From positions 36,866 to 100,865 of the forward strand of contig NZ_JABASX010000012.1 of NCBI RefSeq assembly GCF_016107655.1: 64,000 nt of DNA, given 5' to 3'. Below the pieces are notes generated by a model. That model was not told the DNA's origin, did not search any database, and worked only from the letters and a program-made list of their open reading frames with translations. Shown here piece after piece: positions 1 to 8,996 of the stretch. The number at the start of each line of letters is the position of its first letter. Within the stretch, counting starts at the first letter, position 1. This DNA comes from Brevibacterium antiquum (GTDB taxonomy: Bacteria; Actinomycetota; Actinomycetes; Actinomycetales; Brevibacteriaceae). A program made the translations under genes and the position numbers.

Positions 1-954
1 TATGCGAGAGCGCACCCCTTTCCGAGCACCCTGGGCAGTGATGAGGCGACGATTGAGATACCCGGCAAGTCCCAGTGCCACCGTGGCCAGGGTTTTCACG
101 ATCACCAGGGCTCCGTATACGGATGCCAGTGCAGCCCAGCTGTCGAGGCGGTAGACCGTGTTGATGACCCCAGAGACAACGACCAGACAGAATGCGATTA
201 ATGCCAGTCCAGAGAATCGTGGCAGAACACGCTCGGCCGCCTGGGGACCGATTTTGATAAGGATGGGGCTGATCGCGGCCAGGATGACAATTCCTCCGGT
301 CCATAGGCCGGCCCCGAGGTAGTGGAGGGCGAGGGCGTTGACGGCTCCGTCGTGGTCTTCGACACCGGCGACGTGGCCCAGCTGCGACAGCGGTATCACC
401 GCAGCCAGGGAGACCACCGCAATGATAGTGATTCCAGTCCGGGATGAGACCATGGCGATCAGTGTTGCGGTCAGGGCCGCGATGGCGGCTGTCGCGCCCC
501 ATGCTTGACCGAGAATGATGCCGAAGACGTAGAAAAGCAGCTGTGAAGCGAACTCATCCGAACCTGACAATGCCTGCCCACTGGTGTCGGCGTAGCCGAG
601 GATGATCATAGCCACTGCCGCGAGCGTCCACACTGTGGCCGCTACCAAGGCGATGGACATTGTTCGCTTGTGCACCGCCTGGCTATCGTCGTTGTGAGGA
701 ATGACCGTGACGGCAAATACCAGCGCCGCCCAGGTCAGCGACATGGCCAAATGGTGGATTGTGGTCATGATCGGCAACGCCCACCGCACCAGGGCCCCCG
801 GATCGAGCAGCTGGCGCGGATCGGTTACGCCAGAGAACTCCAGCGCGGTTACCAGAACAATCGTCGTGACCAGGACAGCAATAGCCAGGCTTGTCAGCAT
901 GAGCCGGCGGTGGGCCCTTGCTTCAACGGAGAATTTTTGGGTGGAGTTGGTCAT
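1..954 (-). CDS. copD: CopD-family copper resistance membrane protein, 3' end outside window
   Basis: The minus-strand frame is open from an ATG at 954 to the window edge: 318 codons with no stop, so the C-terminus is missing. The translation begins MTNSTQKFSVEARAH and then shows about eight hydrophobic segments, as in CopD/PcoD inner-membrane proteins thought to work with CopC in copper handling. An AAGGATG ribosome site precedes the start. copC lies 145 bases upstream on the same strand, which supports the call. The long plus-strand frames over this stretch are antisense shadows. A CtaG-type domain could follow outside the window. Confidence 0.8.
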   Translation of the reverse strand, partial: MTNSTQKFSVEARAHRRLMLTSLAIAVLVTTIVLVTALEFSGVTDPRQLLDPGALVRWALPIMTTIHHLAMSLTWAALVFAVTVIPHNDDSQAVHKRTMSIALVAATVWTLAAVAMIILGYADTSGQALSGSDEFASQLLFYVFGIILGQAWGATAAIAALTATLIAMVSSRTGITIIAVVSLAAVIPLSQLGHVAGVEDHDGAVNALALHYLGAGLWTGGIVILAAISPILIKIGPQAAERVLPRFSGLALIAFCLVVVSGVINTVYRLDSWAALASVYGALVIVKTLATVALGLAGYLNRRLITAQGARKGVRSRI

Positions 955-1099
955 CAAGGTTCATCCTTTTGCTGCGTCCGTGATCGCAGACTGAATTGTT
1001 CAATCAGAACCTTCCAGGCGCAGCCATGGATATCGCGTGCCATCGCCTCGCGACGAACCTCACCGCGACTACGAGAATGCGCAAGCTCGAAGCCGAGGA

Positions 1100-1717
1100 T
1101 TACTGTGTCTCATCAGTTGATTGATCGTTGGTCTTTCTGACCACAATAATGGTGACGATCGCGATGATGGCGGCGAGCCCGAGACCTAACAGAATTACAA
1201 GTGTCGGCGAGATTGCGGAATAGGAAGCTTCGTCGCTGGCATCTGTAGTTGCGGACGCAGTGGTGGGTTCATTGCTGTCTGCGACGTTCTGTTCGGTCTT
1301 GGTCGGTGTCGGTTCCTGTTTTTCTGTCTTGCTGCTTGTGATGGTGAAGGTAGATTCGCCGCTGATTGGGTGGCCATCCGAGGATACGACCCGCCATACC
1401 ATCTTGTATTTCCCGGCTGGCGGGTCATCCGGAAGAGCGCTGGTGATCGTTTGTCCCGCAATGACAGGTTCGTCGACGGAGACGTCTTCATCACCGGAAG
1501 TCACTTGAACTTCGGAGCCCATTTGCTGTAATTCTCCGCTGAAATCCAGCTTAATCTCTTTGGGAGCTTCACCCAGAGTCGCCCCATCTTCCGGAGTCGA
1601 AGCAGTTATTTCATCATGGGCAGCAGCCGGCGCTGGCATCATTAGACCCAGTGCGAGCAACAGCATGGCCAGCATTCCTGCGCTGACCCACGATACCATT
1701 CGCCCAGTTCCTTGCAT
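1100..1717 (-). CDS. copC: CopC-domain copper-binding protein, membrane anchored
   Basis: Secreted CopC/YcnJ-type protein of about 205 residues. A signal peptide ends at ...APAAAH, leaving His as the mature N-terminal residue, the usual copper ligand of CopC. A beta-sandwich follows with the family features TPxDGA, VVSSDGHP and a GESTF-like motif. A Thr/Ser-rich stalk and one C-terminal transmembrane helix anchor it. The ATG at 1717 is chosen because AGGAG lies seven bases before it; an upstream start would add 24 residues before the signal peptide. It probably delivers copper to CopD, encoded next. Confidence 0.88.
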   Translation of the reverse strand: MQGTGRMVSWVSAGMLAMLLLALGLMMPAPAAAHDEITASTPEDGATLGEAPKEIKLDFSGELQQMGSEVQVTSGDEDVSVDEPVIAGQTITSALPDDPPAGKYKMVWRVVSSDGHPISGESTFTITSSKTEKQEPTPTKTEQNVADSNEPTTASATTDASDEASYSAISPTLVILLGLGLAAIIAIVTIIVVRKTNDQSTDETQ

Positions 1718-1789
1718 GCTGATACTCCTAGTGATCAAATTCTGGCGGCGTTGAACGCCGCCCAAGTGGCCCATCCAGATGCCGCACAT

Positions 1790-1806
1790 TTCTACTCACT
1801 GTAGAA
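1790..1806. promoter_or_regulatory. Inverted repeat overlapping the copC promoter region
   Basis: TTCTAC-TCACT-GTAGAA is a perfect 6-5-6 inverted repeat 73 bases upstream of copC. A TATATT hexamer on the minus strand overlaps it and could be the copC -10 element. The layout suggests a repressor site; the regulator is not identified. From here to the recombinase at 2108 no gene is seen; any res site for that recombinase should lie in this gap. Confidence 0.4.
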
Positions 1807-2107
1807 TATATTCGCAGAGAACGCACCCGCCCCACACCTGACCCCCTCCGGAGAACTAATAGCGAGAAGGCGCGACTTGGCAAGATGCTTGCCCAAACGA
1901 CCATACATCAACCACTGACCCTTCCGCAGAGACAGCGCCGATCGACAGTGTTCAAATAATCTATAGTTTTATAAGACGCTCAAATCACTCAGCAAGGACT
2001 GGCATTGACGCCCGAGATCACGGGCTGAGAAGTGTCTCGCTAACCCGTCTCGCCGCAAATTGTCTTACAGTCGTGACTTTCCGGAGTTTGTGAGTCATTC
2101 TTGGAGC

Positions 2108-2710
2108 ATGAGGCTTCTGGGATACACACGAATCAGCACCGCCGGACAAGATGCGCAGCTCCAAATAGATGCACTCGTCGGTGCTGGAGTCCAGAAACGA
2201 GATGTGTTCTCAGATGTGACCTCTGGTAGTAAGACGGCAAAACAGCGACCGGGCATGAAGCGACTACTCGAATATGCCGAAGACGGCGACACCGTCGTTG
2301 TATGGCGCATCGACCGGCTCGGCCGATCACTTCTCGACGTGCTGGCAACCGTAAACCTTCTTCGCGACCGGGGCGTGAAGGTCCGTTCCGTCTCAGACAA
2401 CATCGACCCCGAGACCTCGTCGGGACGAATGATGTTGGGAATGCTCGCCACCCTGGCCGAATATGAACGTGAACTCATCACCGAACGCGTCAACGCAGGC
2501 ATCGCCGCAGCCAAGCAGACAGGCACCAAGTTCGGACGGCCACCAGTGGACCCAGACGAGACCGCACAGAAGCTCGCGATCGCCGAAGAAGCCCGCGCCA
2601 AAGGACGCACCGCTGAAGATGCAGCCCGTTTGGTGGGATGGTCGAGAGCAACCTTGTACCGACACCGTCAAGCTGACGGCACTCACGACACACTGACTAA
2701 ACCGGTGTGA
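2108..2710 (+). CDS. Serine recombinase (resolvase/invertase) of Tn552-like transposon
   Basis: Small serine recombinase of 200 residues. The N-terminal catalytic domain starts MRLLGYTRISTAGQDAQ with the nucleophilic Ser at about residue 10, followed by the WRIDRLGRS motif and a long helix with YERELITERVNAG. The C-terminal helix-turn-helix ends in GWSRATLYRH. The ATG at 2108 matches the family N-terminus; a TTG at 2060 is in frame. The transposase gene follows after one base, as in Tn552/Tn402-type elements where the recombinase resolves cointegrates. A decayed relative lies at 13873-14452. Confidence 0.88.
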   Translation: MRLLGYTRISTAGQDAQLQIDALVGAGVQKRDVFSDVTSGSKTAKQRPGMKRLLEYAEDGDTVVVWRIDRLGRSLLDVLATVNLLRDRGVKVRSVSDNIDPETSSGRMMLGMLATLAEYERELITERVNAGIAAAKQTGTKFGRPPVDPDETAQKLAIAEEARAKGRTAEDAARLVGWSRATLYRHRQADGTHDTLTKPV

Positions 2711-2711
2711 G

Positions 2712-4100
2712 GTGGACGGGCCAGAGAAGTGGCGAATACTTCGACTACACGTCGAAGACGATATCGCTCTGACAGCTCTCGCCCAAGCGACCGGCCTCGG
2801 CTTGCGCACACTGCAACGTTGGCACCAGCTGTATAAGACTGGCGGGATTGCCGCTCTCGAACCGCAGACCCGACAGGACACTGGATCCAGGCGTACCCAT
2901 CCTGAGCTTCAAGCGTTCATCGAACGACTCGGCCTCACCCGCCCACGTCCGAGTATCGCTACTCTCCACCGCTTCACAGTTCAAGAAGCAAAACGAATAG
3001 GCAAGGCAGCGCCAAGCTATGGGACGGTCCGCTCAATCCTAGAGTGCTTGGATCCGGCCATGGTGACTCTGGCCCTCGACGGCCCTGCTGCATACAGGGA
3101 CCAGCACGAACTTATATACCGGCACACAGCCGAGCATCCCAATGACACCTGGCAGGCAGATCACACAGAACTCGACATCGTCATCACCGATGCCAGTGGA
3201 CGCCCGGAACGCCCATGGCTGACGACAATCCTCGACGACTGCTCCCGAGCAATTTGTGGATACATGGTCTTCACCGGAGCGCCCTCAGCAATGAATACTG
3301 CGTTAGCACTCCGGCAGGCGATCTGGCGCAAAGATGACCCAGCTTGGGCCATGTGCGGCATCCCTGACGTCCTCCACGTCGACCACGGCAGCGACTTCAC
3401 CAGCCACCACCTCGATTACACTGCCACCGCGTTGAAAATCCGGATCATCTACTCAACCATCGCCCGCCCGCAAGGCCGCGGCAAGATCGAGCGCTTCTTC
3501 GGCACCCTCAACACCGAGCTCCTCTCCACCCTGCCCGGATACTCCGGAGGCCACGAGAAAAACCCGTCGCCCGCAATGGACCTGCCCGCACTGGACCAGA
3601 CGATCGGCGACTTCATCACGACCTACAACGAACGTCCGCACCGAGAGATCAAAACCAGCCCCAAAGCAGCCTGGATCGGTCAAGGGTGGCTTCCACGAAT
3701 TCCCGAGACACTGGACGAGCTCGACGGACTGTTGCTGACAGTGCCTAAACACCGCACCGTCCGCCGCGACGGCATCCACTTTCAAGGCCAACGCTATCTC
3801 TCACCCACACTCGCGCCACTCGTCGGGAAACCAGTGACGATCCGATACGATCCCCGCGACATTTCAGAGATCCGCGTCTACGAACACGACACCCTCATCT
3901 GCGTAGCCATCGACCAAACAAACCCGAACCAGCGACTCAGCCTCAGAGAAGTCGAATCCGCCCGCAGGATCCGACGCCACCAATTGCGCAAAGACATCAA
4001 CGAACGCATCCCCAGAATCGCGCACCGGAAAGAACTGCAACACACTAACGAACCTTCGCGGCCGCGATCGAAGCTGCGCACCTATGAAGAGGACGAGTAA
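2712..4100 (+). CDS. tniA: DD(35)E transposase, Tn552 p480/TniA type
   Basis: A 462-residue transposase with an N-terminal helix-turn-helix (TGLGLRTLQRWHQLY, about 27-41), a second DNA-binding region, and an RNase H-fold core. Likely catalytic residues are D150 (QADHTEL), D224 (HVDHGSD) and E260 (GKIERFFG), giving DD(35)E spacing. A Mu-type C-terminal beta-barrel follows. Length and partner match Tn552 p480. It starts at GTG 2712 directly after the recombinase stop and its stop overlaps the next ATG (TAATG), so the three genes are coupled. It appears intact. Confidence 0.9.
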   Translation: MDGPEKWRILRLHVEDDIALTALAQATGLGLRTLQRWHQLYKTGGIAALEPQTRQDTGSRRTHPELQAFIERLGLTRPRPSIATLHRFTVQEAKRIGKAAPSYGTVRSILECLDPAMVTLALDGPAAYRDQHELIYRHTAEHPNDTWQADHTELDIVITDASGRPERPWLTTILDDCSRAICGYMVFTGAPSAMNTALALRQAIWRKDDPAWAMCGIPDVLHVDHGSDFTSHHLDYTATALKIRIIYSTIARPQGRGKIERFFGTLNTELLSTLPGYSGGHEKNPSPAMDLPALDQTIGDFITTYNERPHREIKTSPKAAWIGQGWLPRIPETLDELDGLLLTVPKHRTVRRDGIHFQGQRYLSPTLAPLVGKPVTIRYDPRDISEIRVYEHDTLICVAIDQTNPNQRLSLREVESARRIRRHQLRKDINERIPRIAHRKELQHTNEPSRPRSKLRTYEEDE

Positions 4101-4909
4101 TGGCACGAGAATTCATCATCACCAAGGAACATCGCCGCTTCAAAGAATTCGCCACAGCAGTACGCAAAGACAAAACAATCGGCATCTGCCACGGTGAAGC
4201 AGGTGTCGGCAAGACACTCTCAGCCCGACGATACGCCCACTGGGATGAAGTCGGCACTTTCGTCGACGAATGGGGACCACGTAGCGAAGACGACGCGAAA
4301 GTCCACGCCACCGCCCACCGGTCTCGAACCATTTTCTACACCCCTGAAGTTCTGCCTCGGCACAAGCAGATCATGACCGACATCCAACATTTACAGATGC
4401 GGGTCGGAATCTGCATTGACGAACACTTACGCACGATTGGAAAGGTCACCGGCTTCCGTGTTGGAGACGTAACGAAACTAGTGGAACTGGTCATCATCGA
4501 CGAAGCAGAACGACTGACCCCAACGTCTCTGGAACTTCTTCGCGATGAGCATGACCGGCACGAATTGGCAATCATCTTCATCGGCATGCCCGGAATCGAT
4601 CAACGATTTCGCCACTACCCACAGCTGTACTCACGCCTCGGGTTTTCCCACATCTACCGTTCGCTCGGCCGCGATGAACTCCTTTTCGTCCTCGAACGCC
4701 AGTGGAAACGCTTGGGGGTGACTCTCGATATGGATGACTTCACCGACGCCCAAGCCGTGGCCGCTATCGAGAGAATCACGCGTGGCAACTTCCGTTTGCT
4801 TGAACGACTCTTCCCGCAGATCCGGCGAGTCATGAGGATCAACCAACTCGAGACCGTCACCGATGATGTCGTTGAGGCAGCCGCGAGCATCCTCGTCATC
4901 GGCAATTAG
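4100..4909 (+). CDS. tniB: AAA ATPase transposition protein, Tn552 p271/TniB type
   Basis: A 269-residue ATP-binding transposition partner. Walker A is GEAGVGKT (about 33-40) and Walker B is LVIIDEAERL (about 130-139), with a sensor-1 region AIIFIGMPG and a C-terminal AAA lid. Proteins of this group (TniB, p271, MuB-like) select target DNA and activate the transposase. Its ATG overlaps the transposase stop codon. Downstream to 5060 no gene is seen; one transposon end must lie in 4910-5035, but I could not pair it with a matching left end by eye. Confidence 0.88.
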   Translation: MAREFIITKEHRRFKEFATAVRKDKTIGICHGEAGVGKTLSARRYAHWDEVGTFVDEWGPRSEDDAKVHATAHRSRTIFYTPEVLPRHKQIMTDIQHLQMRVGICIDEHLRTIGKVTGFRVGDVTKLVELVIIDEAERLTPTSLELLRDEHDRHELAIIFIGMPGIDQRFRHYPQLYSRLGFSHIYRSLGRDELLFVLERQWKRLGVTLDMDDFTDAQAVAAIERITRGNFRLLERLFPQIRRVMRINQLETVTDDVVEAAASILVIGN

Positions 4910-5060
4910 CATCGTCAGCCTTGCGGCGAATATTCGACGGGCAGTTGAAGCTCGGCTAAGCCCAGGGGTAAGTGTCGTGCTATAGGAATGCCGCCATCCT
5001 CTACTGACAGAAGACCGCCGTTTATCGTCGAAACTCACAACTGTTGCCTCTCGCCTTGAT

Positions 5061-5393
5061 GTGATGAATCGATTGGGTCGAGCGATGGCCGACGCAACGC
5101 GGTCAAGAATCCTGTTGATGTTGCTGGAGGAACCGAGGTACCCGGCTGAACTTGCCCAGTTCCTGGGCTTGACTCGTTCGAATGTGTCGAACCATCTGGG
5201 GTGTCTGCGGGACTGTGGCATCGTCGTCGCTGAGCTGCAGGGACGACGGACTCGTTATGAGATCGTCGACGCTCACCTGACCCGGGCTCTGAACGCGTTG
5301 GTCGAGACCACTCTGGCTGTAGACGAGCATGCGCCCTGTTTGGACCCGGAGTGCTCAATCACCGGGTGCCAGGCCCCGAAGCAGGCGGCGTGA
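5061..5393 (+). CDS. cmtR: CmtR-like ArsR-family Cd/Pb repressor
   Basis: Winged-helix repressor of 110 residues that strongly resembles Mycobacterium tuberculosis CmtR: LTRSNVSNHL recognition helix followed by CLRDC, the two cysteines of the alpha4 metal site, and a C-terminal Cys region (APCLDPEC, ITGC) that supplies the third ligand. CmtR releases DNA on binding Cd(II) or Pb(II). The start is uncertain: GTG 5061 or ATG 5064. The frame stays open upstream and reads LTTVASRLDV, which resembles the usual CmtR N-terminus, but no ATG is there; the transposon end may have removed the original start. cadD is 54 bases downstream. Confidence 0.87.
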   Translation: MMNRLGRAMADATRSRILLMLLEEPRYPAELAQFLGLTRSNVSNHLGCLRDCGIVVAELQGRRTRYEIVDAHLTRALNALVETTLAVDEHAPCLDPECSITGCQAPKQAA

Positions 5394-5447
5394 GCGCTGC
5401 TCTGCCCCAGTATTTTCACCAGCGCTTCACTGAAAGTAGTTCTAAAC

Positions 5448-6047
5448 TTGCTCACTGCGATCTTGCAGGCCATCGGGCTGTTCATCGTCACCAGCATTGA
5501 TGACCTCATCGTGCTGTCTCTGTTCTTCGCCCGCGGGGCGGGGTCCCGCGGGACAACGTGGAGAATTCTGCTGGGGCATTACGTGGGATTTGGAGCCATC
5601 CTGTTGGCCTCGGTCACCGTCGCGCTGGCAGCCCGAAGCTTTCTTCCCGAAGGACTGCTTCCCTACTTTGGGCTGATTCCCCTGCTGCTGGGCCTCTACA
5701 TGGCCTGGAAAGCCTGGCGTGGCGATGCCGAAGACGATGATGGCCAGGAGAGAGTCGCCGGAAAGAGGATCAGTGCACTGACCGTAGCGGGGGTCACCTT
5801 CGCCAACGGTGGTGACAATATCGGCGTCTACGTGCCCGTGTTCGCTACCGTCAGCACAAGCTCCCTGATGGTCTACGGCATCGTCTTCTTCGTGTTGATC
5901 GCTGTGCTGGTGTTCCTGGCGAAGTTCATTGCCACCCGCAAACCGATCGCTGAAGTCTTGGAGCGCTGGGAACACATCCTGTTTCCAGTGGTGCTGATCG
6001 GCCTGGGCTTGGTCATCCTCATCGAAGGCGGCGCTTTCGGCCTCTAA
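5448..6047 (+). CDS. cadD: CadD-family cadmium resistance transporter
   Basis: Integral membrane protein of 199 residues with about five or six helices. It has the CadD signature near the N-terminus (FIVTSIDDLIVLSLFF) and again mid-protein (TFANGGDNIGVYVPVF), a repeat-type layout typical of the CadD/LysE-like transporters that give cadmium resistance. The start is TTG 5448; no better start is seen. The gene directly follows cmtR, the standard repressor-transporter pair, and ends 62 bases from the convergent merR. Confidence 0.88.
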   Translation: MLTAILQAIGLFIVTSIDDLIVLSLFFARGAGSRGTTWRILLGHYVGFGAILLASVTVALAARSFLPEGLLPYFGLIPLLLGLYMAWKAWRGDAEDDDGQERVAGKRISALTVAGVTFANGGDNIGVYVPVFATVSTSSLMVYGIVFFVLIAVLVFLAKFIATRKPIAEVLERWEHILFPVVLIGLGLVILIEGGAFGL

Positions 6048-6109
6048 AACAATTCGCCCAACGAAAGCACCTTGATCGAACTATTCGAGATGATCTTCTA
6101 CGTCGTGTG

Positions 6110-6499
6110 TCATAGGTAACTGCAGATTTGTTCGGGGTCACAGTCGTTGGGGTTGCCGGCGGTGGCGATGTGGTGGTGCTGGGCGACGGTGGCGCGCAGC
6201 GCGCTCAGAGCGGCGATCTGCTCATCAAGGTCGGCGAGCTGCTGGTGCAGTGTCTCGCGCACATGAGCACACGGTGTCTGCCCGGTCTCGTGCAGGGCCA
6301 GGATTTCCCGCACCTGGGATAGGCTCAGGCCTGCTCTGCGGCCGCGGGTGATGAATCCCAGTCGGTGCAGGATCTCGGGGTGGTAGTCCCGGTAGCCGTT
6401 GGCAGAGCGGGCCGGGGCCGGCAGCAGGTCGATCTCCTCGTAGAATCGCACAGCCTTGGTGCTGACCCCGGCGGCATTGGCGACTTCTCCGATCCGCAT
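6110..6499 (-). CDS. merR: MerR-family metal-responsive regulator
   Basis: A 129-residue MerR-type activator: N-terminal winged helix (MRIGEVANAAGVSTKAVRFYEE), dimer helix, then a C-terminal metal loop. Candidate thiols are C77, C120 and C126 (NDCDPEQICSYL). This matches the three-thiolate arrangement of Hg sensors, though the C-terminal loop also resembles ZntR/CadR types. ATG 6499 is chosen because AGGAGGAG lies just before it. It is divergent from merA and shares the operator at 6562-6593, so Hg(II) is the likely inducer. Confidence 0.78.
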   Translation of the reverse strand: MRIGEVANAAGVSTKAVRFYEEIDLLPAPARSANGYRDYHPEILHRLGFITRGRRAGLSLSQVREILALHETGQTPCAHVRETLHQQLADLDEQIAALSALRATVAQHHHIATAGNPNDCDPEQICSYL

Positions 6500-6561
6500 C
6501 GGCTCCTCCTTGCCTTCCAGTACGAGCCTTGGCCGCATCGCACCGAGGCCTCTGCACGGTC

Positions 6562-6593
6562 TTGACCTTCCACCCTAGTGGAAGGTCCACACT
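6562..6593 (+). promoter_or_regulatory. MerR-type operator/promoter for merA
   Basis: TTGACC (6562-6567) is the -35. A perfect 10-bp inverted repeat, GACCTTCCAC-CCTA-GTGGAAGGTC (6564-6587), lies in the spacer, and the weak -10 (CCACAC or CACACT) comes 19-20 bases after the -35. This overlong spacer with an internal dyad is the hallmark of MerR-activated promoters, in which the metal-bound activator untwists the DNA. Confidence 0.85.
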
Positions 6594-6666
6594 GAGGGCA
6601 GCGCCGGCCGATCGGTTGCGCGAAGCGTCCGCACATTTCCGATGTGCGCCGAGGAGGAAGAGCAGA

Positions 6667-8109
6667 ATGTCAGGTATGTCGTCACAAGATGTGGATCTGG
6701 CGATCCTCGGCTCCGGCAGTGGTGCGTTCGCCGCCGCGATCCGGGCCACCACCCTGGGAAAGACCGTACTCATGGTCGAACGCGGCACCGTGGGTGGCAC
6801 CTGCGTGAACACCGGCTGCGTGCCCTCGAAAGCGCTGTTGGCCGCCGCCGAGGCACGCCACACCGCCGCCGACGCCGACCGGTTTCCCGGCATCAGCGCT
6901 ACCACCGGACCAGTCGACATGCCAGAGCTGATCGAAGGCAAGCAAACGCTGGTGGAGGGGATGCGCACCGAGAAGTATCTGGACCTGATGACCGATTACG
7001 GGTGGCAGCTGCGTCAGGGGCAGGCCTCCTTCACCGGCAGCCAGCAGGACCCGGCGCTGCAGATCACCACCGACGACGGGGCGGTAGAGACAGTGCACTC
7101 TTCCCATTACCTGGTCGCGACCGGATCTACCCCCACCATCCCGGAGATCGAAGGCCTCGACGGGGTCGACTACCTCACCTCGGCCACAGCGATGGAACTG
7201 GACGAGGTCCCGGCATCGATGCTGGTGGTCGGCGGGGGCTACGTGGGGCTGGAACAGGCCCAGCTCTTCGCCAGGCTGGGCACTCAGGTCACCATGCTGG
7301 TCCGGTCCCGGCTGGCCTCGACCGAGGAACCCGAAGCACACGAGGTGCTGGCCGAGGTGTTCGCCCATGAAGGTATCGAAGTGGTCCCACGTGCGCTCAT
7401 CACCAAAGTGACCACCGATTCCAGTAACGACGAGGTCATGGTCACCGCCACCGTGGACGGAGACGAGCAGACCTTCACAGCTCAGCAGCTGCTGGTAGCC
7501 ACCGGGCGTCACGCGGTCACCGGCGGCCTGAACCTGGACACAGTGGGAGTGGCCACCGGAGTCCGCGGTGAAGTCCTCATCGACGAGACCCTGGCCACCA
7601 GCAACCACCGGATCTGGGCCGCTGGGGACGTCACCGGTCATCCACAATTCGTCTACGCAGCCTCAGCCCACGGTGGCCTGGCAGCAGAGAACATGTTCAC
7701 CAACACCAAACGCAGCCTCGATTACACAACCCTTCCCCGAGTCACTTTCACCTCACCGAATCTGGCCGCGGTGGGCATGACCGACGCACAAGCCCAGGCA
7801 GCCGGATACCGATGTCAATGCCGGGTGCTGCCGCTAGAGTACGTGCCCCGGGCGATGGTCAACCGCGACATCCGCGGCTTCATCAAAATCGTCGCCGATG
7901 CCGACAACGACCGCATCCTAGGAATCACCGCCGTCGCCAAAGAGGCCGCCGACCTCGCTGCCACCGGGGTCTACATCATCCAAGCCGCAATGACCCTCGA
8001 CCAGGTAGCCAACCTATGGAGCCCCTACCTAACCATGGCCGAAGGCATCAAAATCGCAGCCCAATCCTTCACCACCGACGTCAGCAAACTCTCCTGCTGC
8101 GCCGCCTGA
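6667..8109 (+). CDS. merA: Mercuric reductase
   Basis: FAD/NAD(P)-dependent disulfide oxidoreductase of 480 residues that reduces Hg(II) to volatile Hg(0) in the cytoplasm. It has the FAD site GSGSGAFAA (15-23), the redox pair C46/C51 in GGTCVNTGCVPSK, the NADPH site VVGGGYVGLEQ, the MerA motif LPLEYVPRAMVNRDIRGF, and the vicinal Cys pair near the C-terminus (KLSCCAA) that separates MerA from lipoamide dehydrogenase. No N-terminal heavy-metal-associated domain is present. ATG 6667 follows AGGAGG; upstream in-frame starts lie inside the promoter. Confidence 0.95.
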   Translation: MSGMSSQDVDLAILGSGSGAFAAAIRATTLGKTVLMVERGTVGGTCVNTGCVPSKALLAAAEARHTAADADRFPGISATTGPVDMPELIEGKQTLVEGMRTEKYLDLMTDYGWQLRQGQASFTGSQQDPALQITTDDGAVETVHSSHYLVATGSTPTIPEIEGLDGVDYLTSATAMELDEVPASMLVVGGGYVGLEQAQLFARLGTQVTMLVRSRLASTEEPEAHEVLAEVFAHEGIEVVPRALITKVTTDSSNDEVMVTATVDGDEQTFTAQQLLVATGRHAVTGGLNLDTVGVATGVRGEVLIDETLATSNHRIWAAGDVTGHPQFVYAASAHGGLAAENMFTNTKRSLDYTTLPRVTFTSPNLAAVGMTDAQAQAAGYRCQCRVLPLEYVPRAMVNRDIRGFIKIVADADNDRILGITAVAKEAADLAATGVYIIQAAMTLDQVANLWSPYLTMAEGIKIAAQSFTTDVSKLSCCAA

Positions 8110-8402
8110 ACCAAACCTATCGACCAGTAGCAAGACTGCCCCCGACCGCCAAACGAAGCTGCGAAAAACCGCCACACGAAGTTAAGAGTCACAGCGAAGA
8201 CGTCTCTTCTGTCATCTTCTGAAGTCGACTGCACGTCCAGCCTCGTGTTCTTGGGGTTGCGCAGTCGGCTATTGAATACTGGCATTTCAGCGCTTGTGTA
8301 CACACGGCCGCGCATCTTCAGAAGTCACCTGCGCAAAACGACACTATTCAGATGAGTGTGAGTTTCAAAGGTAGATGGCGGTCGTTGAACTACCGGGACT
8401 GC
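8110..8402. repeat. Gene-free gap with two similar direct segments
   Basis: No gene is seen between merA and the resolvase. Two segments in direct orientation, CATCTTCTGAAGTCGACTGC at 8213 and CATCTTCAGAAGTCACCTGC at 8312, agree at most positions. They could be remnants of transposon ends linked with the adjacent Tn3-type resolvase, but no tnpA is present. Confidence 0.3.
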
Positions 8403-8984
8403 CTATTCCACGAGTACGCGTGCTCGCCGGTAGAGCGTGGCTCTGGACATTCCGAGATCTCGTGCGACTTGCGCTGCCGGTTCACCGCCCTCGACTAGGC
8501 GAATCGCCTTACGGATTTGGCTGTCTGTGATTCGGCGGGGCCGGCCTCCGAGGTCGAGGCCGGCGTCACGGCGTTTTCTGATGGAGTCGGTCACTCGCTC
8601 CCGTTTGATCTCGTGTTCCATCTGGGCCAGCGCGGCCATGATCGTATACAGCATCGACCCCATTGGGGTTGCCGTGTCGACATCGCCGCCGCCAAGGTTG
8701 AGAACACGCAAACCCGTACCCCGGTTCCGAAGCTCGTCAGCGAATGCGAGCATGTTCTGGGTCGACCGACCGAGCCTATCGAGGGTGGTAATGACGAGAG
8801 TGTCTCCGTCGATGAGTGCTTCGAGCGCGCGGTCAAACTCAGGGCGTGAGGCCCGAGCTCCCGAAACTCCGTGATCGATATAGAGATCATCTCGCCGGAC
8901 TCCGGCAGCAAGGAGGTCGGCCCGTTGTCGATCGGTAGATTGGTCGCGAGTTGATACGCGCGCATATCCGATGAGTTTCGCCAC
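8403..8984 (-). CDS. Serine resolvase, Tn3/TnpR type
   Basis: A 193-residue site-specific recombinase: catalytic domain beginning MAKLIGYARVSTRDQ with Ser at about residue 11, motifs DGDTLVITTLDRLGRS and the long dimer helix (MEHEIKRERV), and a C-terminal helix-turn-helix ending MSRATLYRRARVLVE. The start is GTG 8984 with GGAG four bases before it. It is only distantly like the 2108 recombinase and belongs to a different element. Repeated half-sites at 8997-9166 look like its res site. No matching transposase is in the window, so it is probably an orphan. Confidence 0.85.
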   Translation of the reverse strand: MAKLIGYARVSTRDQSTDRQRADLLAAGVRRDDLYIDHGVSGARASRPEFDRALEALIDGDTLVITTLDRLGRSTQNMLAFADELRNRGTGLRVLNLGGGDVDTATPMGSMLYTIMAALAQMEHEIKRERVTDSIRKRRDAGLDLGGRPRRITDSQIRKAIRLVEGGEPAAQVARDLGMSRATLYRRARVLVE

Positions 8985-8996
8985 GGTGCTCCAATG

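Noticed and set aside
670..1140. Plus-strand open frames over the copD region
   Set aside because: The minus strand codes a full CopD-like protein with transmembrane segments; the plus frames have shadow-like composition.
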